Shown in pieces: positions 18,157 to 27,183 of a DNA stretch of 64,000 nt; the stretch's first letter is position 1; each line of letters opens with the position of its first letter. Both the position numbers and the translations under genes were made by a program. The notes under the pieces were generated by a model. That model ran no database searches. It saw only the letters and a list, made by a program, of their open reading frames with translations, and had not been told where the DNA came from. The DNA is from Gammaproteobacteria bacterium (GTDB taxonomy: Bacteria > Pseudomonadota > Gammaproteobacteria > Pseudomonadales > Azotimanducaceae). The DNA lies in assembly GCA_009846005.1 (NCBI GenBank), contig VXYL01000088.1:27504-91503 (forward strand). Direction: 5' to 3'.

Positions 18157-18948
18157 TTACCAAGCGATCTCTGCCGGGAAGTACCGACCGATGAGCTCCT
18201 CGTAGAAGGGACGCAACGCCGCGACGTCCGGCGGCGCGTCGTGCTTGGTGTAGAGATCGTAGCGGTTGAATCGCCGGACCCACTCCAGCCGGTCCTCGTC
18301 GTCTGGCCCCAACAGCTCGCGGTAGGCATCCGTGGAATGACCCGGGTAGAAGCTGTGGTAGCGGATCATCGCGAGCGCCGGTTCCGGCAGGTAGTCGCGC
18401 GCGACGAGGTACATGTATTCGTCGTGACCCCAGGACAGGGTGACATTGTCGAGGCCGCAGCCGAGTTCGTAGATTCCGAGCGGCGTGTTGTAGCGGGAAT
18501 CCCGAGCGTCGGGGTTCTCGGCGAAGTACTCGGGATAGACGATGGCGTCGCGGAACGCACAGCCCACGACGAACGTGTCGCCGGTCACGGCCCACTGCGG
18601 CTCGCCGAACACGCACAGAATCTTGCCCAGGTCGTGCACGAGTCCGGCGAGGACGAACCAGTCCGGGTGACCGTCTCGACGGATGCCCTCGGCGGTCTGC
18701 AGACAGTGTTCGATCTGGGAGAGGCCAGTATCCGGGTCGCTCTCGTCGACCAGGCTGTCGAGCGTCTCGCACGCTTCCCAGATTCCCATCCGGGTGGTGT
18801 TCAAGGCTCCGTAGTGCGCTCGTTTCGCGCGGGCGAATTCAAGTGTCTGGCGCTCGTGGTTCTGCCGGTAGAACCGGCGTACTTGCACGTCCGCGTTGAC
18901 ATAGTCCCGATACATGTCGGCCACCGTCTCTGGACTGCCGGTGGCCAT
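18157..18948 (-). CDS. myo-inositol oxygenase (MIOX) family protein
   Basis: Diiron enzyme that cleaves myo-inositol to glucuronate. HD-domain iron ligands can be followed: HCLQTAEGIRRDGHPDW, LAGLVHDLGKIL (His-Asp pair), SWGHDEYMYLVARDYLP (His), IRYHSFYPGHS (His) and NRYDLYTKHD (Asp). I choose ATG 18948, giving 263 residues, 5 bp after the stop of the ankyrin gene; ATG 18990, with a GGAG upstream, would overlap that gene. MIOX is mainly eukaryotic but occurs in scattered bacteria. Downstream glucuronate genes are not in the window. The neighbouring CUT2 importer converges on it and may import the inositol. Confidence 0.9.
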   Translation of the reverse strand: MATGSPETVADMYRDYVNADVQVRRFYRQNHERQTLEFARAKRAHYGALNTTRMGIWEACETLDSLVDESDPDTGLSQIEHCLQTAEGIRRDGHPDWFVLAGLVHDLGKILCVFGEPQWAVTGDTFVVGCAFRDAIVYPEYFAENPDARDSRYNTPLGIYELGCGLDNVTLSWGHDEYMYLVARDYLPEPALAMIRYHSFYPGHSTDAYRELLGPDDEDRLEWVRRFNRYDLYTKHDAPPDVAALRPFYEELIGRYFPAEIAW

Positions 18949-18953
18949 CGACG

Positions 18954-21434
18954 TTACGCGGTTGCGCCATGCGAATCCAGAAGATCGCATAGGGCGTCGC
19001 TCCGCTCGGTTCCGGGACGGCAGAACGCCCGCGGCGTGTTGGCGTACTGGTCCGTTGCGTTCACCTTCGCGCCCCGTTCGATCAGGCACTCAGCGGCCTC
19101 CAACGCCCGGTAGCGGGCGGCTTCGTGCAACGCCGTACCCCAGCCACCCTCTTTCGCGTCGATGTCAGCGCCCGCATCGAGCAGGAACTTCATCGCTTGT
19201 ACGTTGTTGAACTTGGCGGCCGTGTGGAGACCTTGACGGAGTGTCTCGGGCCGGTTCGCGAGCCGGTCGATCTCCTCGATGCGGTCGCAGGCGACCGCGC
19301 TCTGAATCGTCCACGGCACGCCATGTTTCACCAGCACGTCCACCGCGGCAAGCAAGGGTCTTAGGTCCGGCTTGCCCTGGAGGTTGCCCGTTGCGTGGTG
19401 GAACAGTTCATTCCGAACCAGATCGCGGTCGACCAACGCCGGGTGCTTGGCGATCAGCGCATCGAGCGCCTCGCCGTCATCGCAGAGCAGCGCGTGCAGA
19501 AACTCCGCGCGGGGCCTAAGGATGTCGTCTCGCCTCCCCATGGGCAGTTGGTGGATCTCGTCCAGTTCGACGAGCAGCTTGAGGGCTCCGGCATGCTTGT
19601 TCGCCCGCGCCCGATGCATCGCATTGCCGCCCGGATGCGCATGGTGCAAGTCCGTGTCGAGGGTGCCGAGCAACTCGATGATCGACAAACGCCCGTGGTG
19701 CGCAGCCCCGATCAGCGCCAGGCAGCGTGCCGCCTTGTCCGCGCCCGCGTCCACGAGCAACTTGGCGCATCGCAGATCCCCGACGAAGGCGGTCCAGCCG
19801 AGCGGATTGCCGATTCCGCCCGAGTCGCTGGCGATGCTCGGGTTCGCGCCGGCCGCGAGCAGCATCTCCACGCCCGCGTAGTTGCCCCAGCGCACCGCCG
19901 CCGTCAACGGGATGTTCCACTTGAACGCCTTGGGCGGGTTGACGTCCGCGCCGTATTCCAAGAGGAGCGGCACCAGGTGTTCGTGGCGATGCGACACGCC
20001 CGTCACCAACGGCGAGTCCTGCATCCACCGGTGCTGCGCCTCGTTCGGGTCCGCGCCGGCCTTGAGCAAGCTCTCGACGATTGCCACGTCGCCCGATGCC
20101 GCCGCCAGGATAACCGGCGTCACGGCCTCGGACTTGTGGCAGTCCGGGTCGGCCGCGAGCATCCGATCGACCGCCTCCCGATCCCGCGAGGCGATAGCGA
20201 AGAAGATGTCCGGCTCGGCGCCACCCCCGAGCAGCGCCTCGACGACATCCTTGGCGCCCGCCTGCGACGCTTCCATGAGCGCCGTCACGCCCCGGGAGTC
20301 CTGCCCGTTGGGGTCGGCGCCGAATTGCAGCAGGAGCCGCGTCATCTTCACATCCTGCGCGGCCTGGACGATCGGCAAGGCGCCGTCGTCGGTCTCGTTG
20401 ATCCCTTGTGCGTCCTCCTTGAGCAGATCCCGCGTCAGCTTCAGGAAGCCGAGCGCAACGGTTTCGTACAAGGTGTAGTCGGCACCGGCCTTCAGCAGCA
20501 TCCTGAAGATGGCCTTGCCCTTGTGGTTCGCCGCCGTCCGGACGGGCTTCGCCATCGTCCAATAGGCGCGATTGGGGTCTGCGCCGTTCTCTAGCAGCAG
20601 GGCGGCCATGCGTTGATTGCCGATCCAGGACGACGCGTCGATGGGCGGCGTGAAGCAGGAGTCGCCGCACCCGCCCATGGCGTTGATGTCGATGCCGTTG
20701 TCGATGAGCAGTTGGGCGACCGTGAGGTGGCCCTTCGTCATCCGCGCTCCGTTGGTCGCCCGGGGATCCGCGCGATGCAGCACCGTGTCGCCGCAGGTGA
20801 TGTCGCTGGCGACCCGGGCGTGGACCAGCGACGGGTTCGCCTCGATGAGCGGCTTGAGCCTCTCGGCGTCCCCGGCATCGACGGCGTCGACCATCGCGGC
20901 GACATCCGGCGGCACCGCGTCCGGCGTGTTCAGGAATCCGTCGGTCGCGGGATGGCTCCGAACGAACTCGCGCAGGGCTCGCCACGAGCCGAATCCGTAT
21001 TCCTTCGCGATCGTCCGCTGGGCATCCGCGAGCGTGATCGCTGCATCGAAAACCTCGCGGTCCGACTTGCCGGCGAGTTCCGGCAGCGCCTTCCGCAGTC
21101 GCACCGCTGCGACCGGATGGCGTTGCGAGTGGTCTTCCACGAGGAACTGTGCGCGGTTGCGGATCTGCGTGAAGTCGTCGTGCTCCATCGTCTCGCACAG
21201 GTGCAGGAGGTCCTGCCAGTCGGATGCGCCGTATTCCAGGGCCAACGCGTGCTGGACCTGGGCCCGCGAGACGCGGCTTAAGCGGATCTCAAGCGCAGAA
21301 CGCCCGGAGTACTCGTCCAGGTTCCGGATCAGCTCGACGATTTCTTCGGACCAGGCGGCCTGGCTCTCGGCGATCCGTTTCGCCTCGTCGCGGACGGCTT
21401 GGGGACTGGGGGCGGTGTAGAAGGGGCATGGCAT
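18954..21434 (-). CDS. large cytoplasmic ankyrin-repeat protein
   Basis: 826 residues without a signal peptide. From about 170 to the end it is built of ankyrin repeats of ~33 residues, recognised by the helix pair and turn signature, for example TVAQLLIDNGIDINAMG, MAALLLENGADPNRA, MTRLLLQFGADPNGQDSRG, IVESLLKAGADPNEA, LVPLLLEYGADVNPP, AMKFLLDAGADIDAKEGG and AAECLIERGAKVNATDQYAN. The N-terminal ~150 residues are helical and contain two similar stretches (ALALEYGASDWQDL and TIAKEYGFGSWRAL). The scaffold presumably binds proteins; the partner is unknown. The stop is 5 bp before the MIOX start, so the two are likely co-transcribed. Confidence 0.88.
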   Translation of the reverse strand: MPCPFYTAPSPQAVRDEAKRIAESQAAWSEEIVELIRNLDEYSGRSALEIRLSRVSRAQVQHALALEYGASDWQDLLHLCETMEHDDFTQIRNRAQFLVEDHSQRHPVAAVRLRKALPELAGKSDREVFDAAITLADAQRTIAKEYGFGSWRALREFVRSHPATDGFLNTPDAVPPDVAAMVDAVDAGDAERLKPLIEANPSLVHARVASDITCGDTVLHRADPRATNGARMTKGHLTVAQLLIDNGIDINAMGGCGDSCFTPPIDASSWIGNQRMAALLLENGADPNRAYWTMAKPVRTAANHKGKAIFRMLLKAGADYTLYETVALGFLKLTRDLLKEDAQGINETDDGALPIVQAAQDVKMTRLLLQFGADPNGQDSRGVTALMEASQAGAKDVVEALLGGGAEPDIFFAIASRDREAVDRMLAADPDCHKSEAVTPVILAAASGDVAIVESLLKAGADPNEAQHRWMQDSPLVTGVSHRHEHLVPLLLEYGADVNPPKAFKWNIPLTAAVRWGNYAGVEMLLAAGANPSIASDSGGIGNPLGWTAFVGDLRCAKLLVDAGADKAARCLALIGAAHHGRLSIIELLGTLDTDLHHAHPGGNAMHRARANKHAGALKLLVELDEIHQLPMGRRDDILRPRAEFLHALLCDDGEALDALIAKHPALVDRDLVRNELFHHATGNLQGKPDLRPLLAAVDVLVKHGVPWTIQSAVACDRIEEIDRLANRPETLRQGLHTAAKFNNVQAMKFLLDAGADIDAKEGGWGTALHEAARYRALEAAECLIERGAKVNATDQYANTPRAFCRPGTERSDALCDLLDSHGATA

Positions 21435-21467
21435 CTCGCTAGTCTTGTCGTTTCGTGCGTAGCAGTG

Positions 21468-22871
21468 TCAGTCGAACCAGAGCCGATGCATCCAGCCGTT
21501 CGTGTCGGGGTAGTCGGGTAGGCCGTCATCGAACTGCTCGCCCATTGCGTTGAGCGCCGACCGCATCGCGCCGACGGCATCGCGGTACTCCTCGCACCAT
21601 CTTTGTTCGATTTCCGTGACTAGGTGCGGATAGGCATCGCGCATCCGCCGGCTCTTCGGCGTCAGGTAGACGCGGCGGCCCTTGTCGCGCGCGCGGCCGG
21701 GCTCGACGACGACGTCGAGATGCCGTTCGTGCAGGGTCTTGCCGTTGCCGGAGACCCCGCCGAGCGCTTGCGCGCGCTCCAACGTGACGCCTTCGTCGCC
21801 GACGAGCCGCAGAAAGTTCGACACCACCGACAAGTGCCCCAGGCGCTCGCGCTCGTAGTCGATGGCGAATGCCGCGAGAACCTGTGACAACAACGCCGGC
21901 ATTGGCAAGTCCGCGGCTGTGCTGCCTGGTTCCCGGATGACGACTGGCCAGTCCTGGCCGTGGGCGGGAATCCGGGGTGGCCCAGGATCTTCAAGCACGT
22001 AGTCACCGCCCGTGACGCTGGGGTCGCCCGCCCCGTAGCCGGTGACGTAATGCGGCAGCTCGACCGGGAGCCGGTCGACGAGGGACGACATTGCCTCGCG
22101 GAGCCGAACGATGCCGTCGTTGCCGAAACGCTGCCGCCAATCCTCCTGCACGGTGTCCACCAGACGGGCAGCGGCATTCCGCGCCGCCCTGCCATCCGGC
22201 GTTAGGTACACGATCCTCGCCTTACCGCGCCTACCGGGGACCGACTTCGCCTCGACCGAGACCCGACCGCGCCTTTCGAGCCGGCTGACCGCGACCTCTG
22301 CCACGCGCTTCGAGATCACTGCCCGACGACCGAGTTCGCGTTGATCCGTTCCGTCGGCATCGATGGTGCGCAAGGCGTTGGCCCAAACGGCGAGCTGCGG
22401 GATTGAGCGGTCTTCGCCGCGCGCTGAATCGTAGTGATGCGCGAACGCGCCCAATGCTCGGCCGAGCAACGTCGGCAACGGGGGCTCCGACAGCGCGGCA
22501 TTCGGACGGTGCCCAACCTGCAGTTCCGAGGCGTAGTAGAGGGAGTTTTGGAACTGCACGAACTGCGTGGCGGAACATCGAATCCGCGTGGTGTTGGCGT
22601 CCGTCGCGACCGACGCACCGACCCGGCCTGCGATGAAGTCGACGGCCAACGCAGCCGCGCGCCCGAGATCGCCCCTCCTGAAGACGCAGGTCACGATGAA
22701 CCCGTCGGCCTGCACCTGTGCCCGGCTGCGTTGTGCGACGATCCCCGGGTAGGCGGAGAACACCCCGTCAATCCGGCCCCTCGCCCGCTCGACGTCGTCG
22801 GTTGTCGCCCCGTCCCTCAAGAGGCGGCGACTCGCCTGAATCCTGCGTGCAACAGATGTCGTAGTGGCCAT
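21468..22871 (-). CDS. duplicated MarR-like winged-helix protein
   Basis: 467 residues from ATG 22871, preceded by GAGG; the same frame stays open far upstream but without coding character. Two MarR-like winged-helix segments can be aligned: one about 130-275 (LGRRAVISKRVAEVAVSRLE, RRGRVSVEAK, RIVYLTPDGRAARNAAARLV) and another about 315-450 (TLERAQALGGVSGNGKTLHE, RRVYLTPKSRRMRDAYPHLV). The YLTP wing followed by a long helix appears in both. The first ~120 residues are unassigned. Probably a transcription regulator or DNA-binding sensor; the ligand is unknown. The 216 bp between it and the divergent gene at 23088 should contain the promoters of both. Confidence 0.6.
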   Translation of the reverse strand: MATTTSVARRIQASRRLLRDGATTDDVERARGRIDGVFSAYPGIVAQRSRAQVQADGFIVTCVFRRGDLGRAAALAVDFIAGRVGASVATDANTTRIRCSATQFVQFQNSLYYASELQVGHRPNAALSEPPLPTLLGRALGAFAHHYDSARGEDRSIPQLAVWANALRTIDADGTDQRELGRRAVISKRVAEVAVSRLERRGRVSVEAKSVPGRRGKARIVYLTPDGRAARNAAARLVDTVQEDWRQRFGNDGIVRLREAMSSLVDRLPVELPHYVTGYGAGDPSVTGGDYVLEDPGPPRIPAHGQDWPVVIREPGSTAADLPMPALLSQVLAAFAIDYERERLGHLSVVSNFLRLVGDEGVTLERAQALGGVSGNGKTLHERHLDVVVEPGRARDKGRRVYLTPKSRRMRDAYPHLVTEIEQRWCEEYRDAVGAMRSALNAMGEQFDDGLPDYPDTNGWMHRLWFD

Positions 22872-23087
22872 GGGGGTACCTCGTTGGCGCCCGCGTCGAA
22901 CCTTGTCTCGACGGTCCGCGGTGCTTCGCGACGCATGTCGCTCGCCGCGAAGCCTACACGATACGGCGTGTGTGCCCGTTAGCCGTTCCGCGCGATTCCG
23001 TCCTCGTACGCCAGTAGTGCCAGACGCTGAGGTGGCATCGGGGCGCGAAATGCGCGACAGTAGCAGAAGCGAGTTTTCGAAATCGCA

Positions 23088-25301
23088 ATGCGAAGCAACG
23101 CGAGAGTCGTCGCGACAGCGCTGTATCTGACCCTCTCGTGCACGTCGTCGGTAGAGGCTGGCCGCGCCGTATTCACCGGTGCCAACGACGCCGAGCCGAT
23201 CAATGCCGGTTTCCGCCGCGACAGCCTCGTGCTCTACGACACCGGCTTCCAGATCGTCAACGGCGACAACCCCTACCGGGACTTCTCGGACCACAGCATC
23301 GGGCCGACCGGCTACAGCGATACGTGGCCCGATTTCTTCCCGGAACTCGACGGCGACATCCACCCCGAACTCGTCGAGGCGATCGGGGCCAACGACTTCA
23401 CCTTGGCGCTGACGCTCGATCCCGAGAGCACGCGGCTTCGGTCTCACACGAACCGCTCGGGGCAGCGTTTCGGCGTCTACCTGCAGTTCGACCGCGGCCA
23501 GGTGCATGGCGGCGCTTATCTCATCATGGGGTTCGACGGCATTATCGGTGCGCCGGAGCCCGGGAACCGTCCTTTCGCCCTCGTCGGACAGGGGTATTGG
23601 TCCTATTACGTCGATTTGCGGGACGTCACGGGCACCGCGGAGACGATCACCCTGGCGCGGCGCGGCGATGTCTTTCAGTTGTACACGGCGTCGGGGGGTA
23701 GCAGTTTCATCGCCGCTGCGGGTCAGCGCGCCGACGCCACCGTGCACCCCGACGTCAACGGGACGCTGGCGATGAAGCCGAACGTCATCAAGGACATCGG
23801 GCCGAACCGCACGCTGACCGCCATGGCCCTTTGGACGGAGTCCGCCGATGGCACGCCATTCGACGCTGGCGCCGGTCGGCTGCGATCGCTTGTGATCGAG
23901 TCGGAAGCACTACCGCGCGACATCAACCCTGAGAGCCACGTCGCCCCCTTGGCTGCCATTAACACCGGCGGGAAGCGCGAGCCCATTCGACGGCTCTCAG
24001 GCACGGTCGTAGACGTGGACACGCGCGAGCCCGTCGACTACGCCCACGTCGCGCTGCAGCGTGACGGCGTCACCTACGTGGTGATTGCCGGCGCCGACGG
24101 CAGCTACGAGGCAGACGTGCATCCGGGCGGATACCGTGTCGATGTCACGGCGAAGGGGTACGAGCAGCAGGCGGCCGAGATCGCGGTCGACGAAGACGTC
24201 GTCCAGAACTTCGTCATTGCGGACCTTGGTAGCGCCCACCGCGTGGGACCGGGCAGACAACACGAAACGATCCAGGCCGCGCTCACAGCCGCCAACGATG
24301 GCGACACCATCCGCCTCGATCCCGGCGTCTACACCCATCCGCTCACGCTGATTTCCAACATCGAGATCCGGGGTGCCGGCCGCGACCGCACCAAGGTGGC
24401 TGGTGAGGCGTACCGTGATCTCGCCATCACGCCGTTTCTGGCGGAGTACTACCCGCCCTACGGTGCGGACGGCGTGGCCCTCAAGGCGGCGCTGGCCAAC
24501 GTCGCGCTCGCCGAGTTCACCCTAGACGGCGGCGAAGAGCACGAGACGTTCGCGGCGGACACGATCTCCGAGCGCCTGGCCCTCCTGATGGCGATCGACC
24601 GTGTCGATCTGGCGACCGTCCAGACGATGCTCAAGGACAACCCCGAGCTCGCCAAGGTTCGCTACTACACCGAAGACTCGCCGAGCACCGGCGCCACCTT
24701 TCTTACGCGCAACATGGATCCCTGGGTGCGGTGGACGCCCGAACTCCGTACCGACAACGTCGCTATCGCGCGGCTACTGGTCGAAAACGGCGCCGACATC
24801 GAGGGCTTCGGCGGCTATGCATGGTCGTCGGGTGGCAGACCCCTGCACATCGCGGCCAACCACGACAACGTGGGCGTCGCCCGGCTGCTGCTGGAAGCGG
24901 GCGCGGACCCCAACGCGCTGGCCAGGGACCGCACGCCACTCGAATGGAGCACGGGGCAAGGTGTTCGCGTGGCCGCCACGGCGACCGTGCTGATGGACCG
25001 TGGCGCCAAGTACAACCCGCTGCACCTCGCGCATTTCAAATTGCTTGACCGACTCGAGGAGGAGCTGGGGGATCGGATCGACGCGTTGTACCCCTGGCGC
25101 GACGTCGAGCCCACGAGCCTGTTGCACATGGCCGTCCGGAACGACTTTCCGGACGTGGTCGCGTGGCTGCTCGAACGCGGCGCCAATCCTGACCTCGTGG
25201 ATGCCAACGGCGTCACGCCCAAGCAGGTGGCGATCACGGCGGAGCGGTCGGACGCGACACGCGAGCTTCTGGGTCTCAAACCCGGTCAGAGACCTCCGTA
25301 G
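23088..25301 (+). CDS. secreted multidomain protein: beta domain, carboxypeptidase-like domain, ankyrin repeats
   Basis: 737 residues with a signal peptide (about 1-24). Residues 25-290 are strand-rich and unassigned. Residues 300-380 form a carboxypeptidase-regulatory-like domain (LSGTVVDVDTREPVDYAHVA to GYRVDVTAKGYEQQ). Residues 385-460 look like the start of a pectate-lyase-type parallel beta region (HETIQAALTAANDGDTIRL, ISNIEIRGAG), which breaks off. The rest has ankyrin repeats (VAIARLLVENGADIEGFGG, VARLLLEAGADPNALARD, VVAWLLERGANPDLVDANG). Mixing extracellular carbohydrate-type and ankyrin domains in an exported protein is uncommon; the role is unknown. Confidence 0.75.
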   Translation: MRSNARVVATALYLTLSCTSSVEAGRAVFTGANDAEPINAGFRRDSLVLYDTGFQIVNGDNPYRDFSDHSIGPTGYSDTWPDFFPELDGDIHPELVEAIGANDFTLALTLDPESTRLRSHTNRSGQRFGVYLQFDRGQVHGGAYLIMGFDGIIGAPEPGNRPFALVGQGYWSYYVDLRDVTGTAETITLARRGDVFQLYTASGGSSFIAAAGQRADATVHPDVNGTLAMKPNVIKDIGPNRTLTAMALWTESADGTPFDAGAGRLRSLVIESEALPRDINPESHVAPLAAINTGGKREPIRRLSGTVVDVDTREPVDYAHVALQRDGVTYVVIAGADGSYEADVHPGGYRVDVTAKGYEQQAAEIAVDEDVVQNFVIADLGSAHRVGPGRQHETIQAALTAANDGDTIRLDPGVYTHPLTLISNIEIRGAGRDRTKVAGEAYRDLAITPFLAEYYPPYGADGVALKAALANVALAEFTLDGGEEHETFAADTISERLALLMAIDRVDLATVQTMLKDNPELAKVRYYTEDSPSTGATFLTRNMDPWVRWTPELRTDNVAIARLLVENGADIEGFGGYAWSSGGRPLHIAANHDNVGVARLLLEAGADPNALARDRTPLEWSTGQGVRVAATATVLMDRGAKYNPLHLAHFKLLDRLEEELGDRIDALYPWRDVEPTSLLHMAVRNDFPDVVAWLLERGANPDLVDANGVTPKQVAITAERSDATRELLGLKPGQRPP

Positions 25302-25420
25302 TCCCGCGCCCCCGGGGAGCGATTGGGTCGCTCCAACGCCGGATCACCGAACACCGCGATCCCGGGTCGACGGTCACGCCTCGGATGTGTGAGCATTCGT
25401 GATCGGTCGGGAGTACACAA

Positions 25421-27169
25421 ATGACGAATACCGCATCCTGGGTCCGCGCAGCGGCCTGCGGGGATCTGGCCGATGGCGAGGCGTTGGCCGTTGCCGCGCC
25501 GGATGGCCGAACGATCGCCCTGTTTTTCACCGATGGTGCCTATCACGCCACCGACAACCAGTGCCCGCACATGGGGTTCCCGCTGGTACGGGGGCTGGTC
25601 AAGAACGGCATCGTCACCTGCGACTGGCACGGCCGCAGCTTCGATCTCAGCGGCGGCGGCTGTTTCCACTCCCAGTGCGATGACGTCCGGGTGTTCGAGA
25701 CGGACGTCCGGGACGACGCCGTGTGGATCCGAGTCGAGGCGGAACCGGACGACCGGCGCGAAGCCCGGCTTCGGCTGCTGTGGGAAGGTCTGCTCGGCGA
25801 CGACCGGTGGACGATGTCGAAGGCGATCGCCCAACTCCTTCACGGCGGGGTGCCCGAGGCCGACATCGTCGAGCTCATCATGCGTCACGTGGGCCGGCAC
25901 ATTGCGAGCTCCCACGACCTCGACGCCGGCGACGACGTATCGCGCCTCATCAACGGACTCAAGGTCGGCCAGCGCTACGAGGGCGAGGATCGCCTGATCG
26001 CGCTGGCCATCGCGGCGCGTTCCGCAGCGGGTCCAGCCGCCGAGCGCAACGAGAACGTGCCGATGCCCCCGCCCTACGACTGGGAACGTACGGCGCGCTG
26101 GGTGAGGAACTTCGCCCGCGACCGTATGGGGAACCGGATCGAGCGATGCCTCTACACCGCTTGGACCGAGGGTGACGGCGACAAGATCCTGCCGCTGTTG
26201 CTGGAGTGCGCTGTCGAACCGCACTTCCTCGACTTCGGCGACAGCCTGATCTCGCTGGCCTACCTGGCCGAACTCCAAGATCTCTTTGGCTGGGACCAGT
26301 CGGGCGAACTGATTTTCAATCTCGGTGCCAAGCTGATCGGGCAACCGCGCCAGGAGCCCGAGCGCTTCCGCCGCGACGCCGTGGCGCGGATGCGGGAGCT
26401 GCTACCCGGCATCGAAGGCGCCGCCCCGGACGACGGGGCATTCGACGAGGGCGTCCTGGCGTCGGCGGTTACGAGCGTGGACATCCACCGTTCGTTTGAT
26501 GCCTTGGCAAGTGCGACCACGGGCGCATCCATGGAACGCCTGATCACGACCTTCGTGCTGCTCGCGGCGGACCGGATGGCGCGAACGCCGGTCGCCGTCG
26601 ACGCGGGCTGGCCGAACCTGACCCGGGAACTGAACCTCGCGTCGTCGCTGCGCGCGCTCAACAGGCACGGCGGCGCGGCTGTCGCGGCACGGGGGCTGTT
26701 CCATGCCGCTTGGCACGTCTTCGCAGACCGCTGGATCAACATCGACCACCGCCCCTTGGGCGAACCGTTGCAACCCCAGCCGCCGCCGGCGGCAAACGAA
26801 GACGCGGCGGCCGCTGCGGTCCTCGACGCGATGCACACACTCGATGTCGAAGCTGCGGGCGCCCGGGTTGCGGGCTACGTCCAGGCTGGCTTTTCCGGGG
26901 ACCGACTACTGCACGACGTGGGCCGCACCATCCTGCAGGACGACACGGGCCACGAGATCCTGCCGACCCTGCGCACGGTGTTCGACGAATGGGGCAATGT
27001 GACCGGCACAGACCCGAAACTCGGTGCCGGGCACCCGGCGAGGGCGCAGTTGCTTGTTGGTCTGGCGCGCTATGCGACGGACGTGCGGTCCAACTCCGAC
27101 GGCCGCTCCGCGGCCGTGACTGCGATGCGCTTCGCCCAGGGCCGGACCACCGTCGAGATGTTCGAGTAG
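25421..27169 (+). CDS. Rieske [2Fe-2S] protein with large helical C-terminal domain (copy 1)
   Basis: 582 residues. Residues 5-110 form a Rieske domain with cluster ligands Cys48, His50, Cys67 and His70 (QCPHMGFPL and CDWHG). Residues 120-582 are almost entirely helical and paralogous to the next gene; recognisable shared stretches include WEGLLGDDRWTMSKAIAQLL, LPLLLECAVEPHFLDFGDS and LLAADRMARTPVAV, with several His residues (RHVGRHIASSHD, ARGLFHAAWH). The layout is not that of ring-hydroxylating oxygenases, which have a mononuclear-iron helix-grip domain. An oxidase or hydroxylase fed by the cluster is a guess. GGGAG precedes the ATG. Confidence 0.75.
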   Translation: MTNTASWVRAAACGDLADGEALAVAAPDGRTIALFFTDGAYHATDNQCPHMGFPLVRGLVKNGIVTCDWHGRSFDLSGGGCFHSQCDDVRVFETDVRDDAVWIRVEAEPDDRREARLRLLWEGLLGDDRWTMSKAIAQLLHGGVPEADIVELIMRHVGRHIASSHDLDAGDDVSRLINGLKVGQRYEGEDRLIALAIAARSAAGPAAERNENVPMPPPYDWERTARWVRNFARDRMGNRIERCLYTAWTEGDGDKILPLLLECAVEPHFLDFGDSLISLAYLAELQDLFGWDQSGELIFNLGAKLIGQPRQEPERFRRDAVARMRELLPGIEGAAPDDGAFDEGVLASAVTSVDIHRSFDALASATTGASMERLITTFVLLAADRMARTPVAVDAGWPNLTRELNLASSLRALNRHGGAAVAARGLFHAAWHVFADRWINIDHRPLGEPLQPQPPPAANEDAAAAAVLDAMHTLDVEAAGARVAGYVQAGFSGDRLLHDVGRTILQDDTGHEILPTLRTVFDEWGNVTGTDPKLGAGHPARAQLLVGLARYATDVRSNSDGRSAAVTAMRFAQGRTTVEMFE

Positions 27170-27183
27170 GGGAGGGTAGGAAG

